Source of the DNA: CBDCGS01 sp965216915
GTDB taxonomy: Bacteria > Pseudomonadota > Alphaproteobacteria > UBA828
DNA: 64,000 nucleotides
Assembly (NCBI GenBank): GCA_965216915.1
Contig: CBDCGS010000011.1
Span: forward strand, 62,001 to 126,000
Reading direction: 5' to 3'
Shown: positions 20,369 through 30,045 of the stretch, piece after piece
Numbering within the stretch: position 1 is the stretch's first letter
How the letters are laid out: the number at the start of each line of letters is the position of its first letter
Translations under genes and position numbers: made by a program
The notes under the pieces: model-generated
Databases searched by the model: none
What the model was told of the DNA's origin: nothing
Seen by the model: only the letters and a program-made list of their open reading frames with translations

Positions 20369-21775
20369 TCAGATGTGAATGGCGCGGTTCGAGACCGCGA
20401 GCGCTGCCTCTTTGACCACCTCGTTGAGCGCCGGGTGCGCATGACAGGTGCGGGCGATGTCTTCGGCCGAGCCGCCGAATTCCATCGCCAATACCGCCTC
20501 TGCGATTAGCGTGCCTGCGTCGGCGCCGAGAATATGCACGCCGAGAACACGGTCCGTCTCGGCATCGGCGAGGATCTTGACGAAACCGTCGGTCGCGGAC
20601 ATGGCGCGCGCGCGCCCGTTGGCGAGAAACGGGAATCTGCCCACACGGTAGGCGATCCCCGCCTCCTTGAGCGCCTCCTCGGTTTTGCCGACCGACGCCA
20701 CCTCGGGCGCGGTGTAGACGACACCGGGGATCGCGTCGTAATTCACATGGGCAGGTTGTCCCGCGATGATCTCGGCCACGGCGACGCCTTCCTCCTCGGC
20801 CTTGTGGGCCAACATCGGACCGCGGATCACGTCACCGATGGCGTAGACACCCTCGACGTTGGTGCGGAACGAACCGTCGACGTTCACCCGCCCGGTCTCG
20901 TCGCAGGTGATGCCAGCGGCGTCCAGGTTGAGGCCCTGCGTGTTGGGGAGGCGGCCGATCGCGACGAGCACCACATCGGCATCCAGCGTCTCGGGATCGC
21001 CGCCCGCCACGGGCTCCATGGTTAAACGCACACCGTCGTTCGTCTGCTCGGCGCCGGTCACCTTCGTGCCGAGCTTGAAGGTCATCTTCTGCCGCCTGAG
21101 CAAGCGCTGAAAATGCGTGGCGACCTCTGCATCCATGCCGGGCACGATGCGGTCGAGAAACTCGATCACGGTCACCTTGGCGCCGAGCCGGCTCCAGACC
21201 GAGCCCATCTCGAGCCCGATATAGCCTGCGCCGATCACCACAAGCCGCTTCGGCACCTCCTTGAGCGCGAGTGCACCCGTCGACGTGACGATCCGTTCCT
21301 CGTCGACCGCGACGCCCGCAAGCGGCGCCGAAACGCTACCGGTCGCGATGACGATCGCCTTCCCGCTGACGGTGCGCGTCGCGCCATCCGCCTCGACCTC
21401 GAGCGTGTGCGGGTCGACGAAGCGGGCCGTCCCCGGCACGTGGTCGATCTCATTCTCGTCGAACAGGTGCGCGATCCCCTTGGTGAGATCGCCGACAACC
21501 TTGGTCTTGTGCGCCATCATGGCATCCAGGTCGAGCTCGAGGCCGCTTACCTTGACGCCGTGCTTTGCCAAGCCTTTCGCGGCGTGGGCGTATTCCTCCG
21601 AGGTGTGGAGCAGCGCCTTCGAGGGGATGCAACCGACATTGAGGCAGGTGCCGCCGAGCGTCGGCTCCTTCTCGATACACGCCACTCTCAGGTCGAGCTG
21701 CGCCGCGCGGATCGCCGCGACGTAGCCGCCCGGTCCGGCGCCAATGACGATGACGTCGTAAGGGGTTTCACTCAT
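20369..21775 (-). CDS. lpd: Dihydrolipoyl dehydrogenase (E3)
   Basis: Reoxidises dihydrolipoyl groups with NAD. 468 residues: FAD-binding GAGPGGYVAAIRAAQ, redox disulfide Cys44/Cys49 in GGTCLNVGCIPSKALL, NAD-binding GAGYIGLEMGSVWSRLGAKV and the C-terminal dimer domain with HAHPALNEVVKEAAL carrying the catalytic His. It is the last gene of the suc cluster, 15 bases after sucB, so this copy most likely serves 2-oxoglutarate dehydrogenase. Its own frame is intact, unlike those of sucA and sucB just upstream. Confidence 0.97.
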   Translation of the reverse strand: MSETPYDVIVIGAGPGGYVAAIRAAQLDLRVACIEKEPTLGGTCLNVGCIPSKALLHTSEEYAHAAKGLAKHGVKVSGLELDLDAMMAHKTKVVGDLTKGIAHLFDENEIDHVPGTARFVDPHTLEVEADGATRTVSGKAIVIATGSVSAPLAGVAVDEERIVTSTGALALKEVPKRLVVIGAGYIGLEMGSVWSRLGAKVTVIEFLDRIVPGMDAEVATHFQRLLRRQKMTFKLGTKVTGAEQTNDGVRLTMEPVAGGDPETLDADVVLVAIGRLPNTQGLNLDAAGITCDETGRVNVDGSFRTNVEGVYAIGDVIRGPMLAHKAEEEGVAVAEIIAGQPAHVNYDAIPGVVYTAPEVASVGKTEEALKEAGIAYRVGRFPFLANGRARAMSATDGFVKILADAETDRVLGVHILGADAGTLIAEAVLAMEFGGSAEDIARTCHAHPALNEVVKEAALAVSNRAIHI

Positions 21776-21790
21776 AACCGCTCCGTGAAG

Positions 21791-23109
21791 CTAGAGATCG
21801 AGCAGAAGGCGCTCGGGGTCCTCGATACAATCCTTGATGCGCACGAGGAACGTGACCGCCTCGCGCCCGTCGATCAAGCGGTGATCGTAGCTCAGCGCGA
21901 GATACATCATCGGGCGGATCACGACCTGGCCGTCGATCGCCATCGGCCGTTCCTGAATCTTGTGCATGCCGAGGATCGCGGACTGCGGCGGGTTGAGGAT
22001 CGGGGTCGACATCAGCGAGCCAAAAACGCCGCCGTTGGAGATGGTGAACGTGCCGCCGACCAGGTCCTCCATCGCGAGCTTGTTGTCGCGCGCCTTCACG
22101 CCGAGCTCGCCGATCGTGCGCTCGATCTCCGCGAAACTCATGCGGTCGGCGTCGCGCAGCACCGGCACCACCAAGCCTTGAGGCGCGCTCACGGCGACGC
22201 CAATGTGAAAATAGTGCTTGTACACGATGTCATCGCCATCGATCTCGGCGTTGACCATCGGCTGGCCGCGAAGCGCCGCCACCGCCGCCTTCACGAAGAA
22301 CGACATGAAGCCGAGGCGCACCCCGTGCTTCGCCTCGAAGGCTTCGCGGTGCGCCTTGCGCAACGCCAAGACATTGGTCATGTCGACCTCGTTGAAGGTG
22401 GTCAACATGGCCGCGGTGTTCTGCGCGAGCTTGAGGCGCTCGGCGACCCGCTTGCGCAGCCGCGTCATCGGCACCCGCTCCTCGCGCGCGCTCTCCTCCG
22501 GGACGCTTCTCGGCATCGCTGGCGCGGGCGGCGGCGCAGGCGCGGCCGGGGCTGCTTCGCGCGGTGCTGGTCCGCTCGACGCCGGTGGGGCGGGCGCCGG
22601 TTCGCTCGATGCCGGCGGAGCGGGCGACGGCGCGGCCGCCTGGGCTGACACCGCGGCGAGCACATCGCCTTTTAGGATGCGGCCGTCCTTGCCCGTGCCG
22701 CGAATTGCGGCCGGATCGAGCCCGTTTTCTTCGATGAGCCGTCGCACCGCCGGCGAGAGGGTCGCCGGCTCGTCGTTCGGTGCCGTCGGTGGCTCGTTCT
22801 CAGGCGCGGGATCGGTATACACGTCAGCACCGTTTGCCGGCATGGCCGCCGCGTCAGCCTTCGCGCCATTTTCCGGCACGAGATGCCCGAGCACGGCGCC
22901 GACCTCGACGTTCGCGCCGGTCTCGGCGACGATGTCCGCCAGCCGGCCGGCCGCCTCGGCGTTGACCTCGACGGCGATCTTGTCGGTCTCGAGCTCGACA
23001 AGCGGCTCCGTCGATGGCGACGGTCTCACCCGGTTGCTTCATCCAACGCGGCGACTGTGGCTTCGGTCACCGACTCGCCGAGAGCCGGTACGACGATCTC
23101 GATCGTCAT
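21791..23109 (-). pseudogene. sucB: 2-oxoglutarate dehydrogenase E2 (dihydrolipoyl succinyltransferase), two frameshifts
   Basis: Transfers succinyl from E1 to CoA via a lipoyl arm. The expected start (MTIEIVVPALGESVTEATVAA) is at 23109, but one extra base at 23045-23046 and another at 23008-23009 shift the frame twice inside the lipoyl domain. The three pieces are MTIEIV...TVAA, WMKQPGETVAID, and EPLVELETDKIAVEV onward. Without the two bases the gene has 438 codons: lipoyl domain, a Pro/Ala linker, an E1/E3-binding domain (LSPAVRRLIEENGLDPAAI) and the catalytic domain with YDHRLIDGREAV. As sequenced, translation can only start downstream (for example GTG at 23029), within the lipoyl domain. 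Sequence error or recent mutation. Confidence 0.85.
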
Positions 23110-23146
23110 GGGAGCCTCCGATCGGTTGCGGCGAGCAAGAGCACGG

Positions 23147-26052
23147 CTATTCGAGCGCCTCGTCGATGATGGCGTGTTGCTCGCGCTGGTGCACGCTCAG
23201 GAAACCCGTTGCAGGCGACGCGGCCTCACCACGCCCAACGTAGCGCGGCTCATGGGCAGCCAAGGCCAAATCGCCGAGCACATCCTCGATGCGCGGCGCG
23301 ACGAAGCTCCACGCACCCATGTTGCGCGGCTCCTCCTGACACCAGACGACACCGGCATTCGGGTAGCGCGCGAGCTCGACGGTGATGCTCTTGTTCGGAA
23401 ACGGCGCGAGCTGCTCGACCCTGATGAGAGCGATGTCGTCGATCTTGCGCTCCTCACGGGCCTCGAGCAGGTCATAGTAGACCTTGCCGGTGCACAGCAC
23501 GACGCGGCGCACGCTCTCGCGCTCGACGAGCTTGCCGCGCTCTCCGAGCACCCGGTGAAAGCGCGTGCCCGCCGCCATGTCGTCGAGCGTCGAGACGCAG
23601 CGCTTGTGGCGCAGCAGTGATTTGGGCGACATGACGATGAGCGGCTTGCGGAAATTCCTGCACATCTGGCGCCGTAGGACGTGGAAAAACGATGCCGGCG
23701 TGGAGCAGTTCACCACCTGAATGTTGTTGTCGGCATAGAGCTGCAGATAGCGCTCCAGACGCGCCGAGCTGTGCTCCGGCCCTTGGCCCTCGAAGCCATG
23801 GGGAAGCAGCATGACGAGGCCGGACATGCGCAGCCACTTGCTTTCGCCCGAAGCGACGAACTGATCGATGATCACCTGCGCGCCATTCGCGAAGTCGCCG
23901 AATTGCGCTTCCCAAATCGCGAGCGCGTGGGGGTCGGCGATTGAATGGCCGTACTCGAAGCCGAGCACACCGGCTTCCGAGAGAAGGCTGTCCGCTACCT
24001 CGAAGCGCGCCTGGCCGGGGCGAATGTTGTTGAGCGGAATGAACCGCTCCTCCGTTTCCTGATCGAAGAGCGCGGCGTGCCCGCTGCGAAAACGTACCGC
24101 GCGAGCAGTCCTGGCCCGAAAGCCGCACCGGCCAGCCCTCGACGAGTAGGGAGCCGAAGGCGAGCGCTTCGGCGGTTCGCCCAGTCGATCGGACCGCCGG
24201 CTTCTACGAGAGAGCGCTTTTCGTCGAGCTGGCGCTTGATGCGCCGGTGCACCGCGAAACCGCCCGGCACTTGGGTGATGGCACGGCCGATCTCGACGAG
24301 AGGTCGGGCGGTCGACCGCGGTATCGCCCGGACGATAATCGACGGGCCGCTGCCTCCATGCCGCGCCATTCTCCCTCCAACCAGTCCGCCTTGTTCGGCC
24401 GGTAGCTTCGCGAGGCCTTGAGCTCGTCCTCCAGGCGCTTGCGGAAATCCTCGATCATGCGGTCGGCATCTTTGACCGAGAGCACGCCCTCCGACACGAG
24501 GCGCTCGGTGTAGATCTGGCGCGTGGTCGGCATCGAGCGGGATGGCCTGGTACATAGCCGGCTGCGTGAACGCCGGCTCATCGCCCTCATTGTGGCCGTG
24601 CCGGCGGTAGCAAAAGATGTCGACGACGATGTCCTTCTGGAAGCGCTGGCGGTACTCGACCGCGAGGCGGCACACATGGACCACCGCTTCGGGGTCGTCG
24701 CCGTTCACGTGGAAAATCGGTGTCTGAATGATTTTCGCGACATCCGACGGATAGGGCGAGGAGCGCGCGTAGCTCGGGCTCGTCGTGAAGCCGATCTGGT
24801 TGTTGATGATGATATGGATCGTGCCGCCCGTGCGGTAGCCGCGCAGATCGGAGAGCTCAAGCGTCTCGGCGCAGAGCCCTTGGCCGGCGAACGCCGCATC
24901 GCCGTGAACCAGCACACCCATGACCCGCTCGCGTGCACCGTCGCCGCGCGCGGCCTGCTTGGCGCGCACTTTGCCGAGGACCACCGGGTTGACCGCCTCC
25001 AGGTGCGACGGGTTGGGGGTGAGCGAGATGTGCATCATCTTGCCTTTGGGGAGCGCGCGGTCCGCCGAGGCGCCCAGATGGTATTTGACGTCGCCCGAGC
25101 CCTGCACGTCGCCGGCATCGGCAACGCCTCCCTGAAACTCGGAGAACACCGCCGCGTAGGACTTGCCCATGATGCTCGTCAAGACGTTGAGGCGCCCCCG
25201 ATGCGCCATCCCCATGACGACCTCGTCGACCCCAAGATCGGCGGCGCGCTCGATGATTGCCTCGAGCGCCGGGATGACACTTTCCGAGCCTTCCAACGAG
25301 AACCGCTTGGCGCCCCGATATTTGATGTCGAGAAAGCGCTCGAAGCCTTCCGCTTCATCCAGCTGCTGGAGAATGGCGCATTTCTCACCGCGGGTGAGCG
25401 ACGCACGATTCCGGCTGCCCTCGACCTGATGCTGGATCCAGGACTTTCGGTCCGGATGCTGGATATGCATGAACTCGACGCCGATGCGGGCGCAGTAGGT
25501 TTGCTTGAGCACGCCAAGGACGTCGCGAAGCGTTGCCCAGTTGAGGCCGAGCACGCCGTCGACGTAGATGGGCCGATCGAAATCGGCCTCGGTGAACCCG
25601 TATGAGCGGGGGTCCAGCTCAGGATGGTGCTTCTCGCCGTCGATCCCGAGCGGATCGAGGTTTGCGATGAGATGGCCACGCACGCGGAAAGCGCGGATCA
25701 TCATGAGCGCGCGGATCGATTCGATGGTGGCGGGGCTGACGGCCTGGTCGGCTTGCGCTGCCGCGGAGGTGTCGCCATTGTCCTGAGCGGCGCGCGGCGC
25801 CGTGCGGCTGTCCGCCACGGGGCCGACCATCGGCGTTTCTGCCGGCGGAGGCACGCGCTCTGGTGCCGCAGCCTTCTTGACGGCCGCGCCCGCCGGGGCC
25901 GCCGCGACCTGAGCGGCGACACGCTCGAAATACGCTCGCCAGCTCTCGTCAACGGAATTGGGGTCGTCGAGATACTGTGCGTAAAGCTGCTCGATGAACG
26001 CCGCGTTCGCGCCGCTCAGAAATGACGACGCGTCGTCAAGGATCGTGGCCAT
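23147..26052 (-). pseudogene. sucA: 2-oxoglutarate dehydrogenase E1, five frameshifts
   Basis: Thiamine-diphosphate-dependent decarboxylase of the TCA cycle. From ATG 26052 the frame is normal through the cofactor region (VMGMAHRGRLNVL, GDAAFAGQG, YRRHGHNEGDEPAFTQP). It is then broken by single extra bases at 24539-24541, about 24340-24352, about 24299-24303, about 24171-24177 and 24080-24082. Each break is followed by perfectly good family sequence in the next frame, ending in EEPRNMGAWSFV and the stop at 23147. Removing five bases gives 966 codons, the normal E1 length. As written, the first product would end at 23995 with a scrambled C-terminal fifth and the rest untranslated. Type chosen because the frame is not intact; product is certain. 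Confidence 0.88.
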
Positions 26053-26081
26053 CTAACGATCTTGCCCTGCCCTGTGGTTCG

Positions 26082-26097
26082 CGGATCTCTCGATCCG
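26082..26097 (-). other. Small hairpin between sucD and sucA
   Basis: On the transcript strand CGGATC-GAGA-GATCCG forms a six-base-pair stem closed by a GAGA (GNRA-class) tetraloop, in the 50-base gap between sucA and sucD. No T-run follows, so it is not a standard terminator. It may protect or separate parts of the message. Confidence 0.35.
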
Positions 26098-26102
26098 ACA
26101 GA

Positions 26103-26978
26103 CTAGTGCTTCAAACAGTCGAGCATGGTCGTGCCGATCGCCGCCGGGGACTCCGCGACGGCTATTCCGGCGCTGCGCATGGCTTCGATCTTGTCTTCGG
26201 CACCGCCTTTGCCACCTGAAATGATTGCGCCCGCGTGACCCATCCGCCGTCCGGGCGGCGCGGTCCGTCCGGCAATAAATCCTACGACCGGCTTGTTAAT
26301 CTTCTCTGACCGAATGAAATCGGCGGCCTGTTCCTCGGCGGTCCCGCCAATCTCGCCGATCATGACGATAGCCTCGGTCTCGCCATCGGCCGCGAACAGG
26401 GCCAGGCAGTCGATGAAATTGGTGCCGTTTACCGGATCGCCGCCGATGCCGATACAGGTCGATTGGCCGAGGCCGACGGCGCTCGTCTGACCGACCGCTT
26501 CGTAGGTCAGCGTGCCGGACCGCGAGACGATGCCGACCTTTCCGCGCCGGTGGATATGGCCCGGCATGATGCCGATCTTGCAGGCATCGGGGGTGATCAC
26601 GCCGGGGCAGTTCGGCCCGATCAGCCGGCTCTCGGACCCCGAGAGCGCGCGCTTGACGCGCACCATGTCGAGCACCGGAATGCCCTCGGTGATGCACACG
26701 ATCAGCGGGATCTCCGCGTCGATCGCCTCGAGGATGGCGTCCGCGGCAAAGGGCGCCGGCACATAGATCACCGAGGCGTCGGCGCCGGTCTTGGCGGCCG
26801 CCTCCGCGACGGTGTCGAACACGGGGCGGTCGAGATGGCTGGTGCCGCCCTTGCCCGGCGTGACGCCGCCGACGACCTGGGTGCCGTAGGCAATCGCCTG
26901 CTCGGAATGGAAGGTGCCTTGCGCCCCGGTGAAGCCCTGGCAGAGCACGCGGGTGGACTCGTCGACGAGGACCGCCAT
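26103..26978 (-). CDS. sucD: Succinyl-CoA ligase alpha subunit
   Basis: Carries the phosphohistidine of succinyl-CoA synthetase, coupling thioester cleavage to ATP or GTP formation. 291 residues: CoA-binding GFTGAQGTFHSEQAI, GPNCPGVITPDACKIGIMPG, and phosphorylated His248 in MGHAGAIISGGKGGAEDK. It follows sucC with a one-base overlap (TGATG), so the subunits should be made in equal amounts. Intact. Confidence 0.97.
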   Translation of the reverse strand: MAVLVDESTRVLCQGFTGAQGTFHSEQAIAYGTQVVGGVTPGKGGTSHLDRPVFDTVAEAAAKTGADASVIYVPAPFAADAILEAIDAEIPLIVCITEGIPVLDMVRVKRALSGSESRLIGPNCPGVITPDACKIGIMPGHIHRRGKVGIVSRSGTLTYEAVGQTSAVGLGQSTCIGIGGDPVNGTNFIDCLALFAADGETEAIVMIGEIGGTAEEQAADFIRSEKINKPVVGFIAGRTAPPGRRMGHAGAIISGGKGGAEDKIEAMRSAGIAVAESPAAIGTTMLDCLKH

Positions 26979-28147
26979 CAGGCCGCGTCCTTCACGGCCG
27001 CGACCACCTTGGCGGCCGCATCGCCGAGGTCGTCGCCCGAGATCAGGTTGAGCCCCGAGTCCGCGAGGATCGCCTTGCCTTGCTCGATATTGGTGCCTTC
27101 CAGCCGAACGACCAAGGGCACGTCGATGCTCATCTCCCGCGCCGCGGCGACGATGCCCTCGGCAATCACGTCGCAGCGCATGATGCCGCCAAAGATATTG
27201 ACCAAGATGCCGCGCACGTTGGAATCGGACAGGATGATCTTGAACGCCTCGGCGACGAGCTCCTTGGTCGCCCCGCCGCCGACGTCGAGAAAGTTCGCAG
27301 GCTCGCCGCCATTGAGCTTGATGATGTCCATCGTCGCCATGGCAAGACCCGCGCCGTTGACCATGCAGCCGATGCTGCCGTCGAGCTTGATGTAGCTGAG
27401 ATTGTGCGCGGCGGCCGCGCGCTCCGCCGGCTCCTCCTCGTCCGGATCGCGCAGCGCCGCGATTTCCTCGTGGCGATAGAGCGCGTTGTCGTCGAAGTTC
27501 ATCTTGGCGTCGAGGGCGATCAGCGCGCCATCACCGGTCTCCACCAGCGGGTTGATCTCGACCAGGCTCGCATCGGTGCCGAGCATGGCGTCATAGACGG
27601 CGCGGGCGATCGCCGCACCTTGTTTCATAGCGCCGCCGGCGAGGCCGAGGCCGAAGGCAACCCGTCGTCCGTGATGGGCCTGGAAGCCGCTCGCCGGGTC
27701 GATCGTCACCGTCACGATCTTCTCGGGCGTTTGCGCCGCGACCTCCTCGATGTCGACACCGCCCTCGCGGGAGGCGATCAGCGCGACGCGCCCGCTCTCC
27801 CGATCCACGACGGCGCTCAGGTAAAACTCGTGGGCGATGTCGGAACCTTCCTCGAGATAGACGCGGTGCACGGCCTTGCCCGACGCGCCAGTTTGATGGG
27901 TGACGAGAACCTTGCCGAACATCGCTCGCGCCTCCGCGAGCGCCTCGTCGCGTGACGTGCAGACCTTGACGCCACCCGCCTTGCCGCGCCCGCCAGCATG
28001 GATCTGCGCCTTGACCACCCAAACCGGCCCGCCGAGCGTGTCGACCGCGCGCTCGAGCTCTGACGGGTCGAGCACGGCCACGCCACGCGGCGTCGGCACG
28101 CCGAACCCTGCCAGGACGTGCTTCGCCTGGTACTCGTGAATATTCAT
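26978..28147 (-). CDS. sucC: Succinyl-CoA ligase beta subunit
   Basis: Nucleotide- and succinate-binding subunit. 389 residues with an ATP-grasp fold: MNIHEYQAKHVLAGFGVPTP, VVKAQIHAGGRGKAGGVK, EINPLVETGDGALIALDAK, then DVGGGATKELVAEAFKII and VNIFGGIMRCDVIAEGI in the ligase domain. First gene of the sucCDAB-lpd run; a candidate promoter lies 38-66 bases upstream. Complete and of normal length. Confidence 0.97.
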   Translation of the reverse strand: MNIHEYQAKHVLAGFGVPTPRGVAVLDPSELERAVDTLGGPVWVVKAQIHAGGRGKAGGVKVCTSRDEALAEARAMFGKVLVTHQTGASGKAVHRVYLEEGSDIAHEFYLSAVVDRESGRVALIASREGGVDIEEVAAQTPEKIVTVTIDPASGFQAHHGRRVAFGLGLAGGAMKQGAAIARAVYDAMLGTDASLVEINPLVETGDGALIALDAKMNFDDNALYRHEEIAALRDPDEEEPAERAAAAHNLSYIKLDGSIGCMVNGAGLAMATMDIIKLNGGEPANFLDVGGGATKELVAEAFKIILSDSNVRGILVNIFGGIMRCDVIAEGIVAAAREMSIDVPLVVRLEGTNIEQGKAILADSGLNLISGDDLGDAAAKVVAAVKDAA

Positions 28148-28184
28148 GGGGGAAAGCTCGCGACCGCGGGGAAGAAAGCCGCGC

Positions 28185-28213
28185 TGTTATAGCACCGCGT
28201 CAAGCGTACGCAA
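28185..28213 (-). promoter_or_regulatory. Candidate promoter for sucCDAB-lpd
   Basis: On the minus strand TTGCGT (28213-28208) and TATAAC (28190-28185) are separated by exactly 17 bases, in the 77-base mdh-sucC gap. A start near 28178 would give a leader of about 30 bases. The -10 box matches consensus in five of six positions, the -35 box only in its TTG half. Confidence 0.5.
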
Positions 28214-28224
28214 GGGCGGGAGGA

Positions 28225-29169
28225 TCAGACGCGAATGGCCTTCACGAGGCTTTGAACCGAGTCCACCGAGCGGCGAAACGCTGCCTTCTCGCCGCGGTCG
28301 AGCTTGATCTCGACGACCTTCTCGACCCCCTTGGCGCCGATCACCACGGGCACGCCGACATAGAGGCCTTTGACGCCGTATTCGCCGTTGAGGTAGGCCG
28401 CGCATGGCAGCACGCGCTTCTTGTCCTTGAGATAGGCCTCCGCCATCTCAATCGCCGCCGAGGCTGGCGCGTAAAATGCCGAGCCCGTCTTCAGAAGACC
28501 GACGATCTCCGCGCCACCATCGCGCGTGCGCTGCACGATCTCGTCGAGCCGCTTCTGGCTCATCCACTTCATCGCGACGACATCGGGCAGCGGGATGCCG
28601 GCCACCGTCGAGTAGCGCACAAGGGGCACCATGGTATCGCCATGACCTCCCAGCACGAACGCCGTGACGTCCTCGACCGAGACGTTGAGTTCTTCCGCGA
28701 TGAAATGGCGGAAGCGGGCGGAATCGAGCACTCCCGCCATCCCGATCACCTTGCGATGCGGCAGGCCGCTCGCTTTGCGCAGCGCCCAAACCATGGCATC
28801 GAGCGGATTGGTGATGCAGATCACGAACGCGTTCGGCGCATATTTCTTGATGCCCTCGCCCACCTTCTGCATCACGCTGGTGTTGATCGAGAGCAGATCG
28901 TCTCGGCTCATTCCCGGCTTGCGCGGCACGCCGGCGGTGACGATCACGACATCCGCGCCCTTGATTGGCGCATAAGAGCTCGCACCCCGTAGGGTCGCGT
29001 CGAACCCTTCGATGGGGCCGGATTGGGCGAGATCGAGCGCCTTGCCGCGCGGCATGTCCTTGACGATGTCGAACAGCACGACATCGCCGAGCTCCTTCAT
29101 CGCGACGAGATGGGCGAGCGTGCCCCCGATCATGCCTGCGCCAATCAGCGCGATTTTGTTCCGTGCCAT
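28225..29169 (-). CDS. mdh: Malate dehydrogenase (LDH-like type)
   Basis: Oxidises malate to oxaloacetate with NAD. 314 residues of the lactate-dehydrogenase-like MDH class usual in Alphaproteobacteria: dinucleotide-binding GAGMIGGTLAHLV, substrate arginines in VPRKPGMSRDDLL, CITNPLDAMVWAL, and the catalytic His176 in LGGHGDTMVP. It lies 16 bases after sdhB, continuing the TCA gene run. Confidence 0.96.
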   Translation of the reverse strand: MARNKIALIGAGMIGGTLAHLVAMKELGDVVLFDIVKDMPRGKALDLAQSGPIEGFDATLRGASSYAPIKGADVVIVTAGVPRKPGMSRDDLLSINTSVMQKVGEGIKKYAPNAFVICITNPLDAMVWALRKASGLPHRKVIGMAGVLDSARFRHFIAEELNVSVEDVTAFVLGGHGDTMVPLVRYSTVAGIPLPDVVAMKWMSQKRLDEIVQRTRDGGAEIVGLLKTGSAFYAPASAAIEMAEAYLKDKKRVLPCAAYLNGEYGVKGLYVGVPVVIGAKGVEKVVEIKLDRGEKAAFRRSVDSVQSLVKAIRV

Positions 29170-29185
29170 CGCTTGTCCTCCGAGC

Positions 29186-29965
29186 CTATCGGCGCACGAC
29201 CATCATCTTCTTGATCTCGGCGATCGCTTTCGCCGGGTTCAAGTTCTTCGGGCAGGTGCGGGTGCAATTCATGATCGTGTGGCAGCGATAGAGGCGGAAC
29301 GGATCTTCGAGAAGATCGAGCCGGTCGCCGGTCGCTTCGTCACGGCTATCGACCAGCCAACGATAGGCCTGCAGCAGGATCGCGGGACCGAGATAGCGAT
29401 CGCCGTTCCACCAATAGCTCGGGCAGCTCGTCGAGCAACAGGCGCAGAGAATGCACTCGTAAAGGCCATCGAGCTTCGCGCGGTCCTCCGGGCTTTGCCG
29501 ACGCTCGCGCGAGGCCGGCGGCGGCGTGTCGGCCTTCAACCACGGTTCGATCGATGAATATTGCGCGTAGAAATTGGACATGTCGGGCACGAGATCCTTC
29601 ACCACCGACATGTGCGGCAGCGGATAGATGCGCACCTCGCCCCGCACCTCCTCGATCGGCTTGATGCAAGCGAGAGTGTTGGTCCCGTCGATGTTCATCG
29701 CGCAGCTTCCGCAGATCCCCTCGCGGCATGAGCGGCGGAAGGTGAGCGTCGCATCCATCTCGTTCTTGATCTTGATGAGCGCGTCCAGAACCATCGGACC
29801 GCACTTGTCCATGTCGACATCGTAGGTGTCGGTGCGCGGGTTCTGGCCGCTGTCGGGATCATATCGGTAGATCTTGAAGCGCCGCGTCTTGCCGGCGCCG
29901 GATGGCGGCGCGTGATGCTGACCCTTCGTGATCTTGGAGTTCTTCGGGAGGGTGAACTCAGCCAT
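29186..29965 (-). CDS. sdhB: Succinate dehydrogenase iron-sulfur subunit
   Basis: Electron-transfer subunit of complex II. 259 residues: plant-type ferredoxin domain with the [2Fe-2S] motif CREGICGSC, then a C-terminal domain with CILCACCSTSCPSYWW and CHTIMNCTRTCPKNLNP for the [4Fe-4S] and [3Fe-4S] clusters. It follows sdhA after 80 bases, an unusually wide gap for this run; the gap holds a perfect ten-base palindrome (GACGATCGTC, 30014-30023) but no clear promoter. Confidence 0.97.
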   Translation of the reverse strand: MAEFTLPKNSKITKGQHHAPPSGAGKTRRFKIYRYDPDSGQNPRTDTYDVDMDKCGPMVLDALIKIKNEMDATLTFRRSCREGICGSCAMNIDGTNTLACIKPIEEVRGEVRIYPLPHMSVVKDLVPDMSNFYAQYSSIEPWLKADTPPPASRERRQSPEDRAKLDGLYECILCACCSTSCPSYWWNGDRYLGPAILLQAYRWLVDSRDEATGDRLDLLEDPFRLYRCHTIMNCTRTCPKNLNPAKAIAEIKKMMVVRR

Positions 29966-30045
29966 GGGATCCCTCGGCCCGGCGACCTGCCACCGGCTTG
30001 TCTGTTGGTTTTAGACGATCGTCGTTCGCGGCCCGCGCATCACAC

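Noticed and set aside
23472..24677. Short separate open frames that could be called individual genes
   Set aside because: They are pieces of sucA in shifted frames; together they rebuild one E1 protein.
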